From Streptomyces macrolidinus (GTDB lineage: Bacteria; Actinomycetota; Actinomycetes; Streptomycetales; Streptomycetaceae): 64,000 bases of DNA. Both the position numbers and the translations under genes were made by a program. The notes beneath the pieces are model-generated. The model was not told the DNA's origin, did not search any database, and saw only the letters and a list, made by a program, of their open reading frames with translations. The number at the start of each line of letters is the position of its first letter. The first letter of the stretch is position 1. The stretch covers positions 82,147 through 146,146 of the forward strand of contig NZ_JAMWMR010000017.1 of NCBI RefSeq assembly GCF_023887685.1. Reading direction: 5' to 3'. This document shows, one piece after another, positions 43,981 to 53,820 of the stretch.

Positions 43981-44814
43981 GTGAAGATCCGTTCCATGTG
44001 CCGGACCCCCGAGGCCCGTCAGACCCGTCGGGCCCACCGGACCCGCCGCTTCCTGCGGCTGGCCGGTACGGGGGCCGCCGCGCTGCTGGCCCTGAGTGCC
44101 TGTTCCTCCTCGTCCGACGCCTCGGCGTCGAAGAAGCCGACCGGCACGGTCACCGTCTTCGCCGCGGCCTCCCTCAAGGAGAGCTTCACCACCCTCGGCA
44201 AGGAGTTCGAGAAGGAACACCCGGGCACGAAGGTGTCCTTCAACTTCGGTGGCAGTGACAGCCTCGCCGCCGGTATCACCAGCGGCGCCCCGGCGGACGT
44301 CTTCGCCGCGGCCAGCCCCGCGACCATGGCGCTCGTGACGGACAAGCAGGGCACGGCCGGAGCCCCCGTCACCTTCGTCCGCAACCAACTGGAGATCGCC
44401 ACCCTGCCCGGCAACCCCGACAAGGTCTCCTCCCTCAAGGACCTCACCGCGTCCGGCCTGAAGGTCGTCCTGTGCGACAGGACGGTGCCCTGTGGTGCCG
44501 CCGCGCAGAAGGCGCTGGACGCCGCGGGTCTGAAGCTGACCCCGGTGTCGTACGAGCACGACGTCAAGAGCGCGCTGACGAAGGTGGAGTTGAAGGAGGC
44601 CGACGCCGCGGTGGTCTACCGGACCGATGTACGGGCGGCGGGCAGCAAGGTGGCGGGCGTGGAGTTCCCCGAGTCGGCCAAGGCCGTCAACGACTACCCG
44701 ATCGCCCTGCTCAAGAACGCGCAGAACACGACGGCGGCGAAGGCCTTCATCACGCTCGTACGCTCCGAGGAAGGCCAGAAGGTCCTGACCGGGGCCGGGT
44801 TCCTCAAGCCATGA
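43981..44814 (+). CDS. modA: Molybdate ABC transporter substrate-binding lipoprotein
   Basis: This 277-residue lipoprotein captures molybdate outside the cell. A long basic n-region is followed by a hydrophobic segment and lipobox (LLALSAC). The ModA start of the mature domain is clear (VTVFAAASLKESFTTLGKEF, NFGGSDSLAAGITSGAPADV, then VYRTDV and NDYPIALLKNA). GTG 43981 has AAGGAG 8 nt upstream. The gene overlaps modB by ATGA. Confidence 0.95.
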   Translation: MKIRSMCRTPEARQTRRAHRTRRFLRLAGTGAAALLALSACSSSSDASASKKPTGTVTVFAAASLKESFTTLGKEFEKEHPGTKVSFNFGGSDSLAAGITSGAPADVFAAASPATMALVTDKQGTAGAPVTFVRNQLEIATLPGNPDKVSSLKDLTASGLKVVLCDRTVPCGAAAQKALDAAGLKLTPVSYEHDVKSALTKVELKEADAAVVYRTDVRAAGSKVAGVEFPESAKAVNDYPIALLKNAQNTTAAKAFITLVRSEEGQKVLTGAGFLKP

Positions 44815-45698
44815 CCCGACACGACCCGACGGTCAGCGGCAGCACCGGCACCACCACCCACGCCTCGGCCCCCGCCGAGGACGCCCTCGTGGGCGGGCCG
44901 CGGCGCGGGCGTGTCCGGCGCTCCGGGGCCCCGTTGCCGTTGCTGCTGCCCGCTCTGGTCGGTCTGGCCTTCCTGCTGCTGCCGCTGATCGCCCTGCTCG
45001 TCCGCACCCCCTGGCACAGTCTGCCGACCCAGTTGGCCAGCACGGAGGTATGGCAGGCGCTCCGGCTGTCCCTGGTGAGCGCGACCGCCGCCACCGCGGT
45101 GAGCATGGTGCTGGGCGTGCCCCTGGCCTGGCTGCTGGCCCGTACGGACTTCCCGGGCCGGGGCCTCGTACGGGCCCTGGTCACCCTGCCGCTCGTCCTG
45201 CCGCCCGTGGTGGGTGGTGTGGCCCTGCTGCTGGCGCTCGGGCGCAACGGGGTCGTGGGGCGGTGGCTGGACGCGTGGTTCGGGATCACGCTGCCGTTCA
45301 CCACGGCCGGGGTGGTGCTGGCCGAGGCGTTCGTGGCGATGCCGTTCCTGGTGATCAGTGTCGAGGGCACGCTGCGGGCCGCCGATCCGCGCTACGAGGA
45401 GGCCGCCGCGACGCTCGGTGCGTCCCGCTTCACCGCGTTCCGCCGGATCACGCTGCCACTGATCGCGCCGGGCATCGCGGCGGGTGCCGTGCTCGCGTGG
45501 GCGCGGGCGCTCGGCGAGTTCGGGGCGACGATCACCTTCGCGGGCAACTTCCCCGGCCGTACGCAGACGATGCCGCTGGCCGTGTATCTGGCCCTGCAGA
45601 ACGACCCGGCCGCGGCGATCGCCCTGAGCCTGGTGCTGCTGGCCGTCTCGATCGCCGTCCTCGCCGGGCTGCGCGACCGCTGGATCACGGCCTCATGA
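44811..45698 (+). CDS. modB: Molybdate ABC transporter permease
   Basis: This 295-residue permease has an N-terminal polar tail of about 35 residues and five to six membrane helices. The EAA loop is YEEAAATLGASRFTAFRRIT followed by LPLIAPGI, typical of ModB/CysT permeases. Its start overlaps the modA stop and its stop overlaps the modC start, so the three genes are tightly coupled. Confidence 0.95.
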   Translation: MTRHDPTVSGSTGTTTHASAPAEDALVGGPRRGRVRRSGAPLPLLLPALVGLAFLLLPLIALLVRTPWHSLPTQLASTEVWQALRLSLVSATAATAVSMVLGVPLAWLLARTDFPGRGLVRALVTLPLVLPPVVGGVALLLALGRNGVVGRWLDAWFGITLPFTTAGVVLAEAFVAMPFLVISVEGTLRAADPRYEEAAATLGASRFTAFRRITLPLIAPGIAAGAVLAWARALGEFGATITFAGNFPGRTQTMPLAVYLALQNDPAAAIALSLVLLAVSIAVLAGLRDRWITAS

Positions 45699-46816
45699 CC
45701 GCCGCCCGCTCCCACGCCTCCCCTACGAGCGGCAGCCATGGCGCCGAGGCCGAACGCGTCACCGAGGAAGCGCGGGACCGGGGTCTCGACGCCCGGCTCG
45801 TCGTGGACCGCGGCTCCTTCCATCTGGACGTGGCTCTGACCGCCGCGCCGGGTGACGTGGTCGCCGTGCTCGGTCCGAACGGCGCGGGCAAGACCACCGC
45901 CTTGCGCGCGCTCGCCGGTCTCGCCCCGCTCTCCGGTGGCCATCTGCGGCTGGACGGCGCCGAGTTGGACGGTGTACCGCCAGAACACCGCCCGGTCGGC
46001 GTGGTCTTCCAGGACTACCTGCTCTTCCCGCATCTGTCCGCGCTGGACAACGTGGCCTTCGGGCCGCGCTGCCGGGGCGCGGCCAAGGTCGAGTCGCGCG
46101 CGCAGGCCGCCGAGTTGCTCGCCCGCCTGGGTCTCGCCGACCACGCGAGCGCCCGGCCCGCCGGGCTCTCCGGCGGCCAGGCCCAGCGCGTCGCCCTCGC
46201 CCGCGCCCTGGCCATCCGTCCCCGGCTCCTGCTGCTGGACGAGCCGCTCGCCGCGCTCGACGCCCGTACCCGCCTCGACGTACGGTCTCAACTGCGGCGT
46301 CATCTGGCCGAGTTCGAGGCGGTCGCCGTCCTCGTCACGCACGACCCGCTGGACGCCATGGTGCTCGCCGACCGGCTGGTCGTGATCGAGCGGGGCCAGG
46401 TGGTGCAGGAGGGCTCCCCGGCCGACATCGCGCGCCGCCCCCGTACCGACTACATCGCGCAGTTGGTCGGCCTGAACCTCTACCGGGGACGGGCCGACGG
46501 TCACACCGTACGGCTCGACACGGGTGCGGCGATCACGACCACGGAGGAGTTGTCCGGGCCCGCCTTCGTGGCGTTCCCGCCGGGCGCCGTGACCCTGCAC
46601 CTGGACCGGCCGAGCGGCTCCAGCGCACGCAACCTGTGGCGGTGCGAGGTCTCGGGTCTCGAGACCCATGGGGACCAGATCCGCGTGGACCTGACCGGTG
46701 AACTGCCCCTGGCCGCCGACCTGACGACGATCGCGGCGGCCGAACTGGGCCTGCATCCGGGCGCGTTGGTCTGGGCTGCCGTCAAGGCGGCGCAGACGCA
46801 CGCGTATCCGGCCTGA
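45695..46816 (+). CDS. modC: Molybdate ABC transporter ATP-binding protein with TOBE domain
   Basis: This 373-residue ATPase has Walker A GPNGAGKTT, Q-loop VVFQDYLLFPHL, signature LSGGQAQRVALARAL, Walker B LLLLDEPLAALD and a switch histidine (VTHDPLDA). The C-terminal roughly 130 residues hold a TOBE domain, which allows feedback by molybdate. About 25 extra residues precede the ATPase core. It is the last gene of the operon. Confidence 0.95.
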   Translation: MTAARSHASPTSGSHGAEAERVTEEARDRGLDARLVVDRGSFHLDVALTAAPGDVVAVLGPNGAGKTTALRALAGLAPLSGGHLRLDGAELDGVPPEHRPVGVVFQDYLLFPHLSALDNVAFGPRCRGAAKVESRAQAAELLARLGLADHASARPAGLSGGQAQRVALARALAIRPRLLLLDEPLAALDARTRLDVRSQLRRHLAEFEAVAVLVTHDPLDAMVLADRLVVIERGQVVQEGSPADIARRPRTDYIAQLVGLNLYRGRADGHTVRLDTGAAITTTEELSGPAFVAFPPGAVTLHLDRPSGSSARNLWRCEVSGLETHGDQIRVDLTGELPLAADLTTIAAAELGLHPGALVWAAVKAAQTHAYPA

Positions 46817-46879
46817 CGGACCACGTCTCTTCCGCGTCTCTTCCGCGAAGCAGCCTGCGGCACACGGCAGTCGGGGTAC

Positions 46880-47944
46880 CTACAACACCTTGCGACGTAC
46901 GAGTACGCCGAGCACGACGAGGCCGGGGATCAGCGGCAGCCACACCGTCAGCAGGCGGTAGCCGAGCACCACGGAGGCCGCCGCGCCGCCGGGTGCTCCG
47001 GCGAGTGTCAACGCGAGGGCGAGCGCGGCGTCCAGGGAGCCGATGCCACCGGGGGTGGGCAACAGCACCGCCGCGCTGCTCGCCACCAGATAGGCGAGCG
47101 CGACCCGGAAGACCGGCAGCGGCAGGCCCAGGGACCGGGTGACAGCGACCACCACCAGCGCGTGCAGCGAGGCGAAGGCCAGGGAGCCGCCCCACAGCGC
47201 GGCTGCCCGGCCGGGCAGCCGGTGCACGGCCCGTACGTCCGCCAGCATGGTCCGCCAGGCGCGCCGCAGCGGTCCGGGCACGACCGCGAGCGCCACGGCC
47301 GCCAGCAGTACCGCCGCCACGGCCACCGGGGAGACATGCGGAACGCTCAGCAGACCGGGGCCGGTGAGCGCGAGCCCCGCGATCAGCGCGCCGCGCGTCA
47401 CGGCCCCGGCGGCTGCCTTGACCGCGAGCGCTGTCGCCGCGCGGGCCATGGACAGTCCGTTGCGGGTCAGGAAGCGCAGGTTGACGGCGCCCGCGCCGAT
47501 GCCCTGGGGCAGCGTGTGGTTGGCGGCGGACGCGGCGAACTGCACCGCCAGCAGCCGTCCGCCGGGCAGCGGTTCGGCCACCGCGCCCTGCTGCGCGAGC
47601 GCCGCGCACACCCAGGTCGCCACCGTGGCCGTCGCCCCCAGCAGCAGCCAGCCCCGGTCGGCGTCCGCGAGCCGGTGGGCACTGGTCACGATCACGGGCC
47701 AGTGCTGCCAGGCGACGAACGCGCCGCCCACGAGCACGACGACAGCGCCGATGACCTGCCAGGGGACCCGGCGGCGCGAGGCTGTGGCGGGGGGCGACCC
47801 GCAGGTGACGGGTGCCGTCTCGACACCCGTCCCGATCTCGATACGCGACGCGACGCGCGCCCCGATATCCGTCTCGATACGCGACGCGACACGCGCCCCG
47901 ATATCCGTCTCGACACGCGCCCCGATGCCCGCCTCGGAAGTCAT
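46880..47944 (-). CDS. YbhN/UPF0104-like membrane protein (lysylphosphatidylglycerol synthase TM family)
   Basis: This 354-residue protein has about eight membrane helices and family motifs (AASAANHTLPQGIGAGAVNL, LLPTPGGIGSLDAALALAL). Proteins of this fold act in lipid modification or flipping; the substrate is unknown. The first 40 residues contain a 12-residue repeat (ETDIGARVASRI) encoded by 36-bp DNA repeats, and are probably dispensable. Its ATG overlaps the stop of the glycosyltransferase gene (ATGA). Confidence 0.82.
   Translation of the reverse strand: MTSEAGIGARVETDIGARVASRIETDIGARVASRIEIGTGVETAPVTCGSPPATASRRRVPWQVIGAVVVLVGGAFVAWQHWPVIVTSAHRLADADRGWLLLGATATVATWVCAALAQQGAVAEPLPGGRLLAVQFAASAANHTLPQGIGAGAVNLRFLTRNGLSMARAATALAVKAAAGAVTRGALIAGLALTGPGLLSVPHVSPVAVAAVLLAAVALAVVPGPLRRAWRTMLADVRAVHRLPGRAAALWGGSLAFASLHALVVVAVTRSLGLPLPVFRVALAYLVASSAAVLLPTPGGIGSLDAALALALTLAGAPGGAAASVVLGYRLLTVWLPLIPGLVVLGVLVRRKVL
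47837..47908. repeat. Two tandem 36-bp repeats in the 5' coding end of the YbhN-like gene
   Basis: The units 47837-47872 and 47873-47908 are identical except one base, and a partial third copy begins at 47909. Being a multiple of three, they change protein length without breaking the frame. Confidence 0.75.
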
Positions 47945-49485
47945 CCGCGCCCACCCCCTCCGGTCACAGAAGCCACGCCGTGCTCCTCACGCTCCCCGGC
48001 CTTGGGGGACACGAGAACCCGAACGCCCTCCACGGTGTACGCGGTCCAGCCGCGCGTGTACGACGGCGGACGCCCCGTGGTCGTACCCAGATGCGCGGTG
48101 GGCACGCGCCGTGCCGTGTCCGCGATCTCGGCGGCCGTGCTGTTGGTGTTGTTGCCGCTGGTCGCGGCGGACGAGCAACCGGTGTAGAAGGCGATCGGGA
48201 TGGCCTCCTGGCCGGTCAGCAGACAAGGTGACCGCAGGCCGAGCCGGTGGAGATCGACGGCGATACGGGACCAGGTGCGGTGGGCGGCGGTGGTGCGCTC
48301 CACCATGCCGTGCAGGACCGTGAGTTGCACCCCCAGATGCACGACGATCCCGAGCGCCACCAGGACCGAGACGATCGGCCGCCGACTGCCGTCCGGCGCG
48401 GTGACCAGGTGCCGGAGGGCGTCGGCGACCGGGATCGCGAGCAGGGCGTAGGCGGGGAGCAGGAAGCGGGGCGCGGCGTACCCGATCAGGAAGAGGTAGG
48501 GGATCGCCGCGGTCGCCGCGCAGGCCAGGGGCACCAGGGTGCGCGAGGTGCGTCCGGTCCGGCCGACCGCCACGACCGCGGCGAGGGCGGCGAGCAGGGG
48601 CAGGACGAACCACCACGCGGTCACCAGCGGGTGCGGCATGGCGCCGGTGCAGGGGCGGCACAGGGCGCGCCCGCCGAGGCTGCGCATCTGGTCGAGCACG
48701 GCGAGGTGCCAGCCCAGGCCGCCCTGGGCCCGGGACCCGTCGGACAGGCGCTGCGCGAGGCCCCCGTAGGCGACGTACGCCTCGACGATCCACTCCAGCG
48801 CCCCGGCGGCCAGCCCACCCAGCAGCGCGAGGAGCAGGAGCAGGCGGCGCCACCTGCGGACGAGAACCAGCAGGGCCAACAGAGGCAGGGTCGTCCACAC
48901 CGCGTCGGTGGGCCGCATCCACGCCATCAGCGCGGCGTTCGCGGCGAGTCCCCACAGTGCGGCCCGGTCGGTGCTGTCCGCCTGGGCGCGCAGGAAGCAG
49001 CCGGTCGCGGCCAACGCACCGATGGCGACCCAGTAGTTGGGCATGGCCTGCGGGCCGTAGAACACGGTCACCCACAGGCTCGCGAAGAACGCGCCGCCGA
49101 GCGCGAGGACCCGGCCCGGGAACAGGCCGCGCCACACCCGCAGGGCGAAGTACAGCGCGGCTCCCGACAGTACGGCCAGCCAGACCCGGAGCAGGGCGGT
49201 GGACGAGGACCAGGAGGCGATCGGGGCGACCAGCAGGGACACACCCCGGGCGCGCGGCGCGCTGAAGTACGCGGCCGGCGCATGGCCGCTGACCTGGCTG
49301 ACGTAGACCGTCTCGTCCCAGCCGAGCCCCATGCCCGGCCGTACGAGGGCGAGTTGGGCCAGGGTGAAGGCGACCGCCACGAAGGCGATGAGCGGTGGCC
49401 CGGAGTCGCGCCACGACTCACCGGCGACCGAGGGCACCGCGAGCCGACGGACGCTCGCGCGTGTGACGTTCGAGCTGTAGGCCAT
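47941..49485 (-). CDS. GT-C-type membrane glycosyltransferase
   Basis: This 514-residue protein has a polytopic membrane pattern and an acidic pair in the first external loop (GMGLGWDETVYVSQV), the catalytic feature of GT-C polyprenyl-phosphate-dependent glycosyltransferases (GT39/GT87-like). The C-terminal soluble region contains two cysteines (SPCLLTGQ and YTGCSSAA). Paired with the YbhN-like protein it may build or move a surface glycolipid. ATG 49485 has GAGGGG upstream. Confidence 0.8.
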   Translation of the reverse strand: MAYSSNVTRASVRRLAVPSVAGESWRDSGPPLIAFVAVAFTLAQLALVRPGMGLGWDETVYVSQVSGHAPAAYFSAPRARGVSLLVAPIASWSSSTALLRVWLAVLSGAALYFALRVWRGLFPGRVLALGGAFFASLWVTVFYGPQAMPNYWVAIGALAATGCFLRAQADSTDRAALWGLAANAALMAWMRPTDAVWTTLPLLALLVLVRRWRRLLLLLALLGGLAAGALEWIVEAYVAYGGLAQRLSDGSRAQGGLGWHLAVLDQMRSLGGRALCRPCTGAMPHPLVTAWWFVLPLLAALAAVVAVGRTGRTSRTLVPLACAATAAIPYLFLIGYAAPRFLLPAYALLAIPVADALRHLVTAPDGSRRPIVSVLVALGIVVHLGVQLTVLHGMVERTTAAHRTWSRIAVDLHRLGLRSPCLLTGQEAIPIAFYTGCSSAATSGNNTNSTAAEIADTARRVPTAHLGTTTGRPPSYTRGWTAYTVEGVRVLVSPKAGEREEHGVASVTGGGGRG

Positions 49486-50182
49486 GACCACCCCTCACCC
49501 CCCACAGACCATAGGGGACCGCACCCTGCAAGCCGTAGCGTCGATGATGGGACCCGGCGAAGGAGCCCGCACAACACGGACAAAGCTAACGCGGGCGTCG
49601 GTCGGGGCGCAGGAGGGCGCACGCGCCTGCCATGGCCGCGGACGGGCCGATCGCTCGACCTGCGCCGAGCACCCGCCCGACACCGCAAGGCGTACAGACG
49701 GCGCAACCAGCCTCGCGCCACGAGGTGTTGGTAGGTCGCCGTACTCGCAAGCTCACAGGCGGCGGGACGCCGACACCGGCTGGTTGTACGCGCATCAACG
49801 CCGCGCGTACAAGGCGCGCGGCGTGACGCCGTTCGGGTAACGAGCGTTGGGCCGGAGAAGCGGTAAGGGCGACCAACGGCAGGGGTGACGCGGTCGAGCA
49901 ACCGGTGGCCGCACGACTGGCCCGGCAGGAGATCTTCGACGACGCTCGCGAACTCGTCCTTCCTTCGGTCGCGAGGGGGCAGTGCGGTTGGCCGGGTGGA
50001 ATTCGGGTCACCTAAACTGCGTCCCACAGATGCCTTCACCCCCTGCCGGGGATGAACTCGCGTGCGCGCCCGCCCCCTTCCGGTCCGATCCGGTCTCCCT
50101 CACATCGTGACAACGACGACGAAGCGGGCGCGGTCGGCGGGTCGAGGGCTGTCCGATATCGGCACAGCAGGGAAACGGCGGC
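49486..50182. other. 697-bp region without a convincing gene
   Basis: Frames on both strands are short or lack codon bias and domains. It holds the divergent promoters of the glycosyltransferase and the PBP gene. I see no tRNA, no clear riboswitch and no strong hairpin. A possible -10-like TAAACT occurs near 50013, 170 bp before the PBP start. Confidence 0.4.
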
Positions 50183-52282
50183 GTGACCAATATTCCGGAG
50201 ACGGGTCGGACCCCGCGCGTCCAAATCCGGCTCGTCATCCTGCAGTTCCTCGTCCTCACCCTTCTCGCCACGCTCGGTGGCCGGTTGTGGTACCTCCAGA
50301 TCCGGGAGGGCGAGGAGTACGCCCAGAAGGCGTCCGGCAACCACGTCCAGCAGGTCGTCCAGCCCGCCGTGCGCGGCGAGATCCTGGACGCGCGCGGCGT
50401 CCCGCTCGCCGACAACGAGACCCGGCTCGTGGTCTCCGCCTCCCGGACCGAGCTGTTGAAGATGAAGGACGACGGCAAGGCGGTCCTCACCAAGCTGGCA
50501 GGCGTGCTCGGCATGGAGCCGAAGGACGTCATGGAGAAGGTCAGGCTGTGCGACGCCAAGACGCCGCAGCCCTGCTGGAACGGTTCTCCGTACCAGCCGA
50601 TCCCCATCAGCGATCAGCTCACGCCGCGCCAGGCCCTCCAAATACGCGAGCGCGCCGAGGACTTCCCCGGAATCACCGCCGAACCGGAGGCCACGCGCCG
50701 TTACGCGAGCCCGGCCGGCGCCAACACGGCGCAGGTGCTCGGGTATCTCTCGCCGGTCACCGACGACGAGATCCAGCAGGCCAAGGACACCGACTCCCCG
50801 TATCTGCGCTCCGACCAGGTCGGCCGCTCCGGCCTCGAGCGCCAGTACGACAAGGAGTTGCGGGGCAAGGCCGGCATCACCCGCTACACGGTGGACAACC
50901 TCGGCCGGGTCACCGGCACGGCGGTGAGCGACGCCGCCCGCCCCGGCTCCACCCTGATCACCAGCATCGACTCCCGCGTCCAGCGGATCGCCGAGGCCGA
51001 GTTGGACAAGGCGATGAAGGTCGCCCGCACCCAGTGGGACCACAACACGCACCAGAACTACAAGGCGGACTCCGGTGCCGTCGTCGTCATGGAGGCCAAG
51101 ACCGGCCGTATCGTCGCCATGGCCTCCAACCCGACCTACGACCCGAACGCCTGGGTCGGCGGTATCTCCGCCGCCGACTACAAGAAGCTCACCGGCGAGG
51201 ACGCCAACAACCCGCTGCTCAACCGCGCCACGCAGGGTCTGGCCGCCCCCGGCTCGATCTTCAAGGTCATCCCGACCACGGCGGCGGTCAACGCGGGCTA
51301 CCCGTTCGGGGGCCCCTACGAGTGCAGCGAGTCGTACTCGATCGGCAACCAGGTCTTCACGAACTTCGAGTCCAAGGGCTACGGGCCGATCTCGCTGGGC
51401 CGCGCCCTCGAAGTCTCCTGCGACACGGTCTACTACCGCATCGCCCACGAGGAGTGGAAAAAGGACGGCGGCCTCACGGCGAAGAAGGGCGCCCACGACT
51501 GGTTCTACAAGACGGCCCACCAGTTCGGCCTCGGCAAGGCCACCGGCATCGACCTGCCGGGCGAGGCCGCCGGGCGCGTCCCCGACCGCCGCTGGAAGCG
51601 GGAGTACTGGGAGGCCAACAAGGACGCCTGGTGCAAGTCCGGCAAGCAGGACGGCAGTTACGCGGAGCAGATCGCCTACGAGAACTGTCGCCAGGGCAAT
51701 CTGATGCGCGCCGGTGACTCGGTCAACTACTCCATCGGCCAGGGCGACACCCTCGTGACCCCCGTCCAGATGACCTCGATCTACGCGGCGATATCCAACG
51801 GCGGCACCCTCCATGTCCCCACCGTCGGCAAGGCGATCGTCAGCCCCGACGGCAAGAAGGTCACCGAGATCGCGCCCCAAACGCACGGCAAGCTGCCCAT
51901 GACGAAGCAGACCCGGGACCAGATCGACCAGGCCCTCGCGGGCGTCGTCACCCAGGGGTCCGCGGCCTGGCGGTTCGGCGGCTGGCCGCAGGACGAGATC
52001 CCGCTGCACGCCAAGACCGGTACCGCCGAGGTCTACGGCAAGCAGACCACCTCATGGTTCGCCACGTACACCAAGGACTACGCGATCGTCATGACGATCT
52101 CCCAGGGCGGCACGGGCTCCGGCGGCTCCGGTCCGGCGGTCCGCGCCATCTACAACGCGCTGTACGGCGTCGCCGAGGACGGCACCATCGACCGTACGAA
52201 GGCCCTGCTGCCCACACCGCAGCGGGATCTGCCGAAGATCAGGCGGGACGGCACCATCGTGGCCGCGCGGACCAAGCCGTAG
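50183..52282 (+). CDS. mrdA: Class B penicillin-binding protein 2 (transpeptidase)
   Basis: This 699-residue enzyme crosslinks peptidoglycan outside the membrane. It has one N-terminal membrane anchor (QIRLVILQFLVLTLLATLGG), a pedestal region beginning VRGEILDARGVPLADNETR, and a transpeptidase domain with SxxK serine in APGSIFKVIP, an SxN-type triad (SCD in EVSCDTVYY) and KTGT (LHAKTGTAEVY). It belongs to the PBP2 group but stands alone here, away from mreBCD-rodA, so it is probably one of several Streptomyces paralogues active in growth or sporulation. GTG 50183 lies 7 nt after a GGCGG stretch. Confidence 0.92.
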   Translation: MTNIPETGRTPRVQIRLVILQFLVLTLLATLGGRLWYLQIREGEEYAQKASGNHVQQVVQPAVRGEILDARGVPLADNETRLVVSASRTELLKMKDDGKAVLTKLAGVLGMEPKDVMEKVRLCDAKTPQPCWNGSPYQPIPISDQLTPRQALQIRERAEDFPGITAEPEATRRYASPAGANTAQVLGYLSPVTDDEIQQAKDTDSPYLRSDQVGRSGLERQYDKELRGKAGITRYTVDNLGRVTGTAVSDAARPGSTLITSIDSRVQRIAEAELDKAMKVARTQWDHNTHQNYKADSGAVVVMEAKTGRIVAMASNPTYDPNAWVGGISAADYKKLTGEDANNPLLNRATQGLAAPGSIFKVIPTTAAVNAGYPFGGPYECSESYSIGNQVFTNFESKGYGPISLGRALEVSCDTVYYRIAHEEWKKDGGLTAKKGAHDWFYKTAHQFGLGKATGIDLPGEAAGRVPDRRWKREYWEANKDAWCKSGKQDGSYAEQIAYENCRQGNLMRAGDSVNYSIGQGDTLVTPVQMTSIYAAISNGGTLHVPTVGKAIVSPDGKKVTEIAPQTHGKLPMTKQTRDQIDQALAGVVTQGSAAWRFGGWPQDEIPLHAKTGTAEVYGKQTTSWFATYTKDYAIVMTISQGGTGSGGSGPAVRAIYNALYGVAEDGTIDRTKALLPTPQRDLPKIRRDGTIVAARTKP

Positions 52283-52296
52283 GCGCCGCCGCAGAA

Positions 52297-52315
52297 TACT
52301 TCGGTGTCCGATATA
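52297..52315. promoter_or_regulatory. Dyad at the DHA2 exporter promoter
   Basis: An imperfect dyad (TA-N2-TCGG-TGT-CCGA-N2-TA) overlaps a -10-like TATAAC that ends 9 bp before the exporter start. The MarR-family protein encoded downstream is the obvious candidate to bind it. Confidence 0.3.
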
Positions 52316-52326
52316 ACCTGGAAGGC

Positions 52327-53778
52327 ATGGCCACCGGCAAGAGCCCTCGTCCCCCCGGAAGGCGCTGGCCCGCCCTGCTCGTGGCGGAGCGGCCCCGGCC
52401 CGAGGGGGTACGGTCATGGCCGCACGCCTGGTGGCTGGCCGTGGGCACGGTGTGCTTCGGCGCGTTCATGGGCCAGCTCGACGCCAGCATCGTCACGCTG
52501 ACCTACGGCAGCCTGCGCGCCGAGTTCCGCACCTCGCTGGCGGCGGTCGAATGGGTCTCCCTGGCCTATCTGCTGACCCTGGTCGCGCTGCTGGTGCCCG
52601 CCGGACGGCTGGCGGACGCGCACGGCCGCAAGCTGCTGTACCTGTACGGGTTCGCCGTCTTCACCGTGGCCTCCGCGGCCTGCGGCTTCGCCCCCACACT
52701 GCTCGCGCTCACCGCGTTCCGTGTGGTGCAGGCGGCCGGTGCGGCCCTGATGCAGGCCAACAGCGTGGCGCTGGTGACCACCAGCGCCCCGCGGGCCCGG
52801 ATGCGCAGCGCGCTCGGCGTTCAGGCGGCGGCGCAGGCACTGGGGCTGGCGCTGGGGCCGACGGTGGGCGGGGCGCTGGTGTCGACGCTGGGCTGGCGGT
52901 GGGTGTTCTGGGTGAACGTCCCCGTCGGCATCGTCGCGCTGGTCGGCGGGCACTACCTCCTCCCCCGCACCCGGGCCCGTACCCGTGTCGCCCGCTTCGA
53001 CCGGCCGGGCTTCGCGCTGCTGGCGTTCGCGACCACCAGCGCCCTGATGGCTCTCTCCGCCGCGTCCGGACTGCCGGTGCCCGGCTGGGGCGTGGCCGTC
53101 CTGTGCGCGGCGGCGGCCATGGCCGGCTGGGGATTCGTCCGTCGGCAGCGGCGGACGAGCGCGCCCTTGCTGGACCTGGCCCTGCTGCGGGTGCGCACCG
53201 TGGCGTTCGGTCTGGTGGGGGCGCTCAGCGGCTATCTCGTGCTGTTCGGACCGCTGGTCCTGGTACCGGTCGTCCTCACCGCGCGCGGCTCCTCCGACCT
53301 GACCGCCGGGCTCACGCTCACCGCCCTGCCCGCCGGGTTCGCGCTGGCCGCGACCGCCGGTGACCGACTGCTGCCACGCACCCTCCCGGACCGGCGCCGC
53401 TGTCTGGCCGGGGCGTGCGTCTTCACCCTGGCGGTGGCCGCGCTGCTGGTCGTCCCGCTGACGACCGGCCCGCTGGTGCCGGTACTGGCGCTGACCGGGC
53501 TGGGCCTCGGGACGTTCACCCCGGCCAACAACGCCATGATCATGGGGGCGATCCCGGCCCGCACCTCCGGCACGGGCGGCGGCCTCGTCAACATGGCCCG
53601 CGGGCTGGGCACCGCGCTCGGCGTGGCCCTGGTGACGTTTGCCCTGCATCTGTCGGGCGGCACCGGGACCGAGGCGGGGGCCCGCTGGGCCGCCACCGCC
53701 CTGGTGGCCGCGGCGGCCCTCGCCGTGGCGTCGGTGTGGCTGAGCCCGCGCACGGGCCCGGAAGCCCCGGTCCCGTGA
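52327..53778 (+). CDS. MFS drug exporter, DHA2 (14-helix) family
   Basis: This 483-residue transporter has the DHA2 start motif MGQLDASIVTLTYGSLRAEF, motif A GRLADAHGRKLLYLYG and motif C (ALGLALGPTVGGALVSTLGW). About 14 membrane helices fit EmrB/QacA-type drug:proton antiporters. It lies 44 bp after the PBP gene and 42 bp before a MarR-family gene; the exporter-regulator pair suggests inducible efflux of a toxic compound. Confidence 0.9.
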   Translation: MATGKSPRPPGRRWPALLVAERPRPEGVRSWPHAWWLAVGTVCFGAFMGQLDASIVTLTYGSLRAEFRTSLAAVEWVSLAYLLTLVALLVPAGRLADAHGRKLLYLYGFAVFTVASAACGFAPTLLALTAFRVVQAAGAALMQANSVALVTTSAPRARMRSALGVQAAAQALGLALGPTVGGALVSTLGWRWVFWVNVPVGIVALVGGHYLLPRTRARTRVARFDRPGFALLAFATTSALMALSAASGLPVPGWGVAVLCAAAAMAGWGFVRRQRRTSAPLLDLALLRVRTVAFGLVGALSGYLVLFGPLVLVPVVLTARGSSDLTAGLTLTALPAGFALAATAGDRLLPRTLPDRRRCLAGACVFTLAVAALLVVPLTTGPLVPVLALTGLGLGTFTPANNAMIMGAIPARTSGTGGGLVNMARGLGTALGVALVTFALHLSGGTGTEAGARWAATALVAAAALAVASVWLSPRTGPEAPVP

Positions 53779-53820
53779 CCAACGGACCGTACTCGCGTAC
53801 GACCCGGCTACCCTTGCCCC

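Noticed and set aside
49486..50182. c-di-AMP or other riboswitch before the PBP gene
   Set aside because: No conserved riboswitch core or strong paired elements were found by eye.
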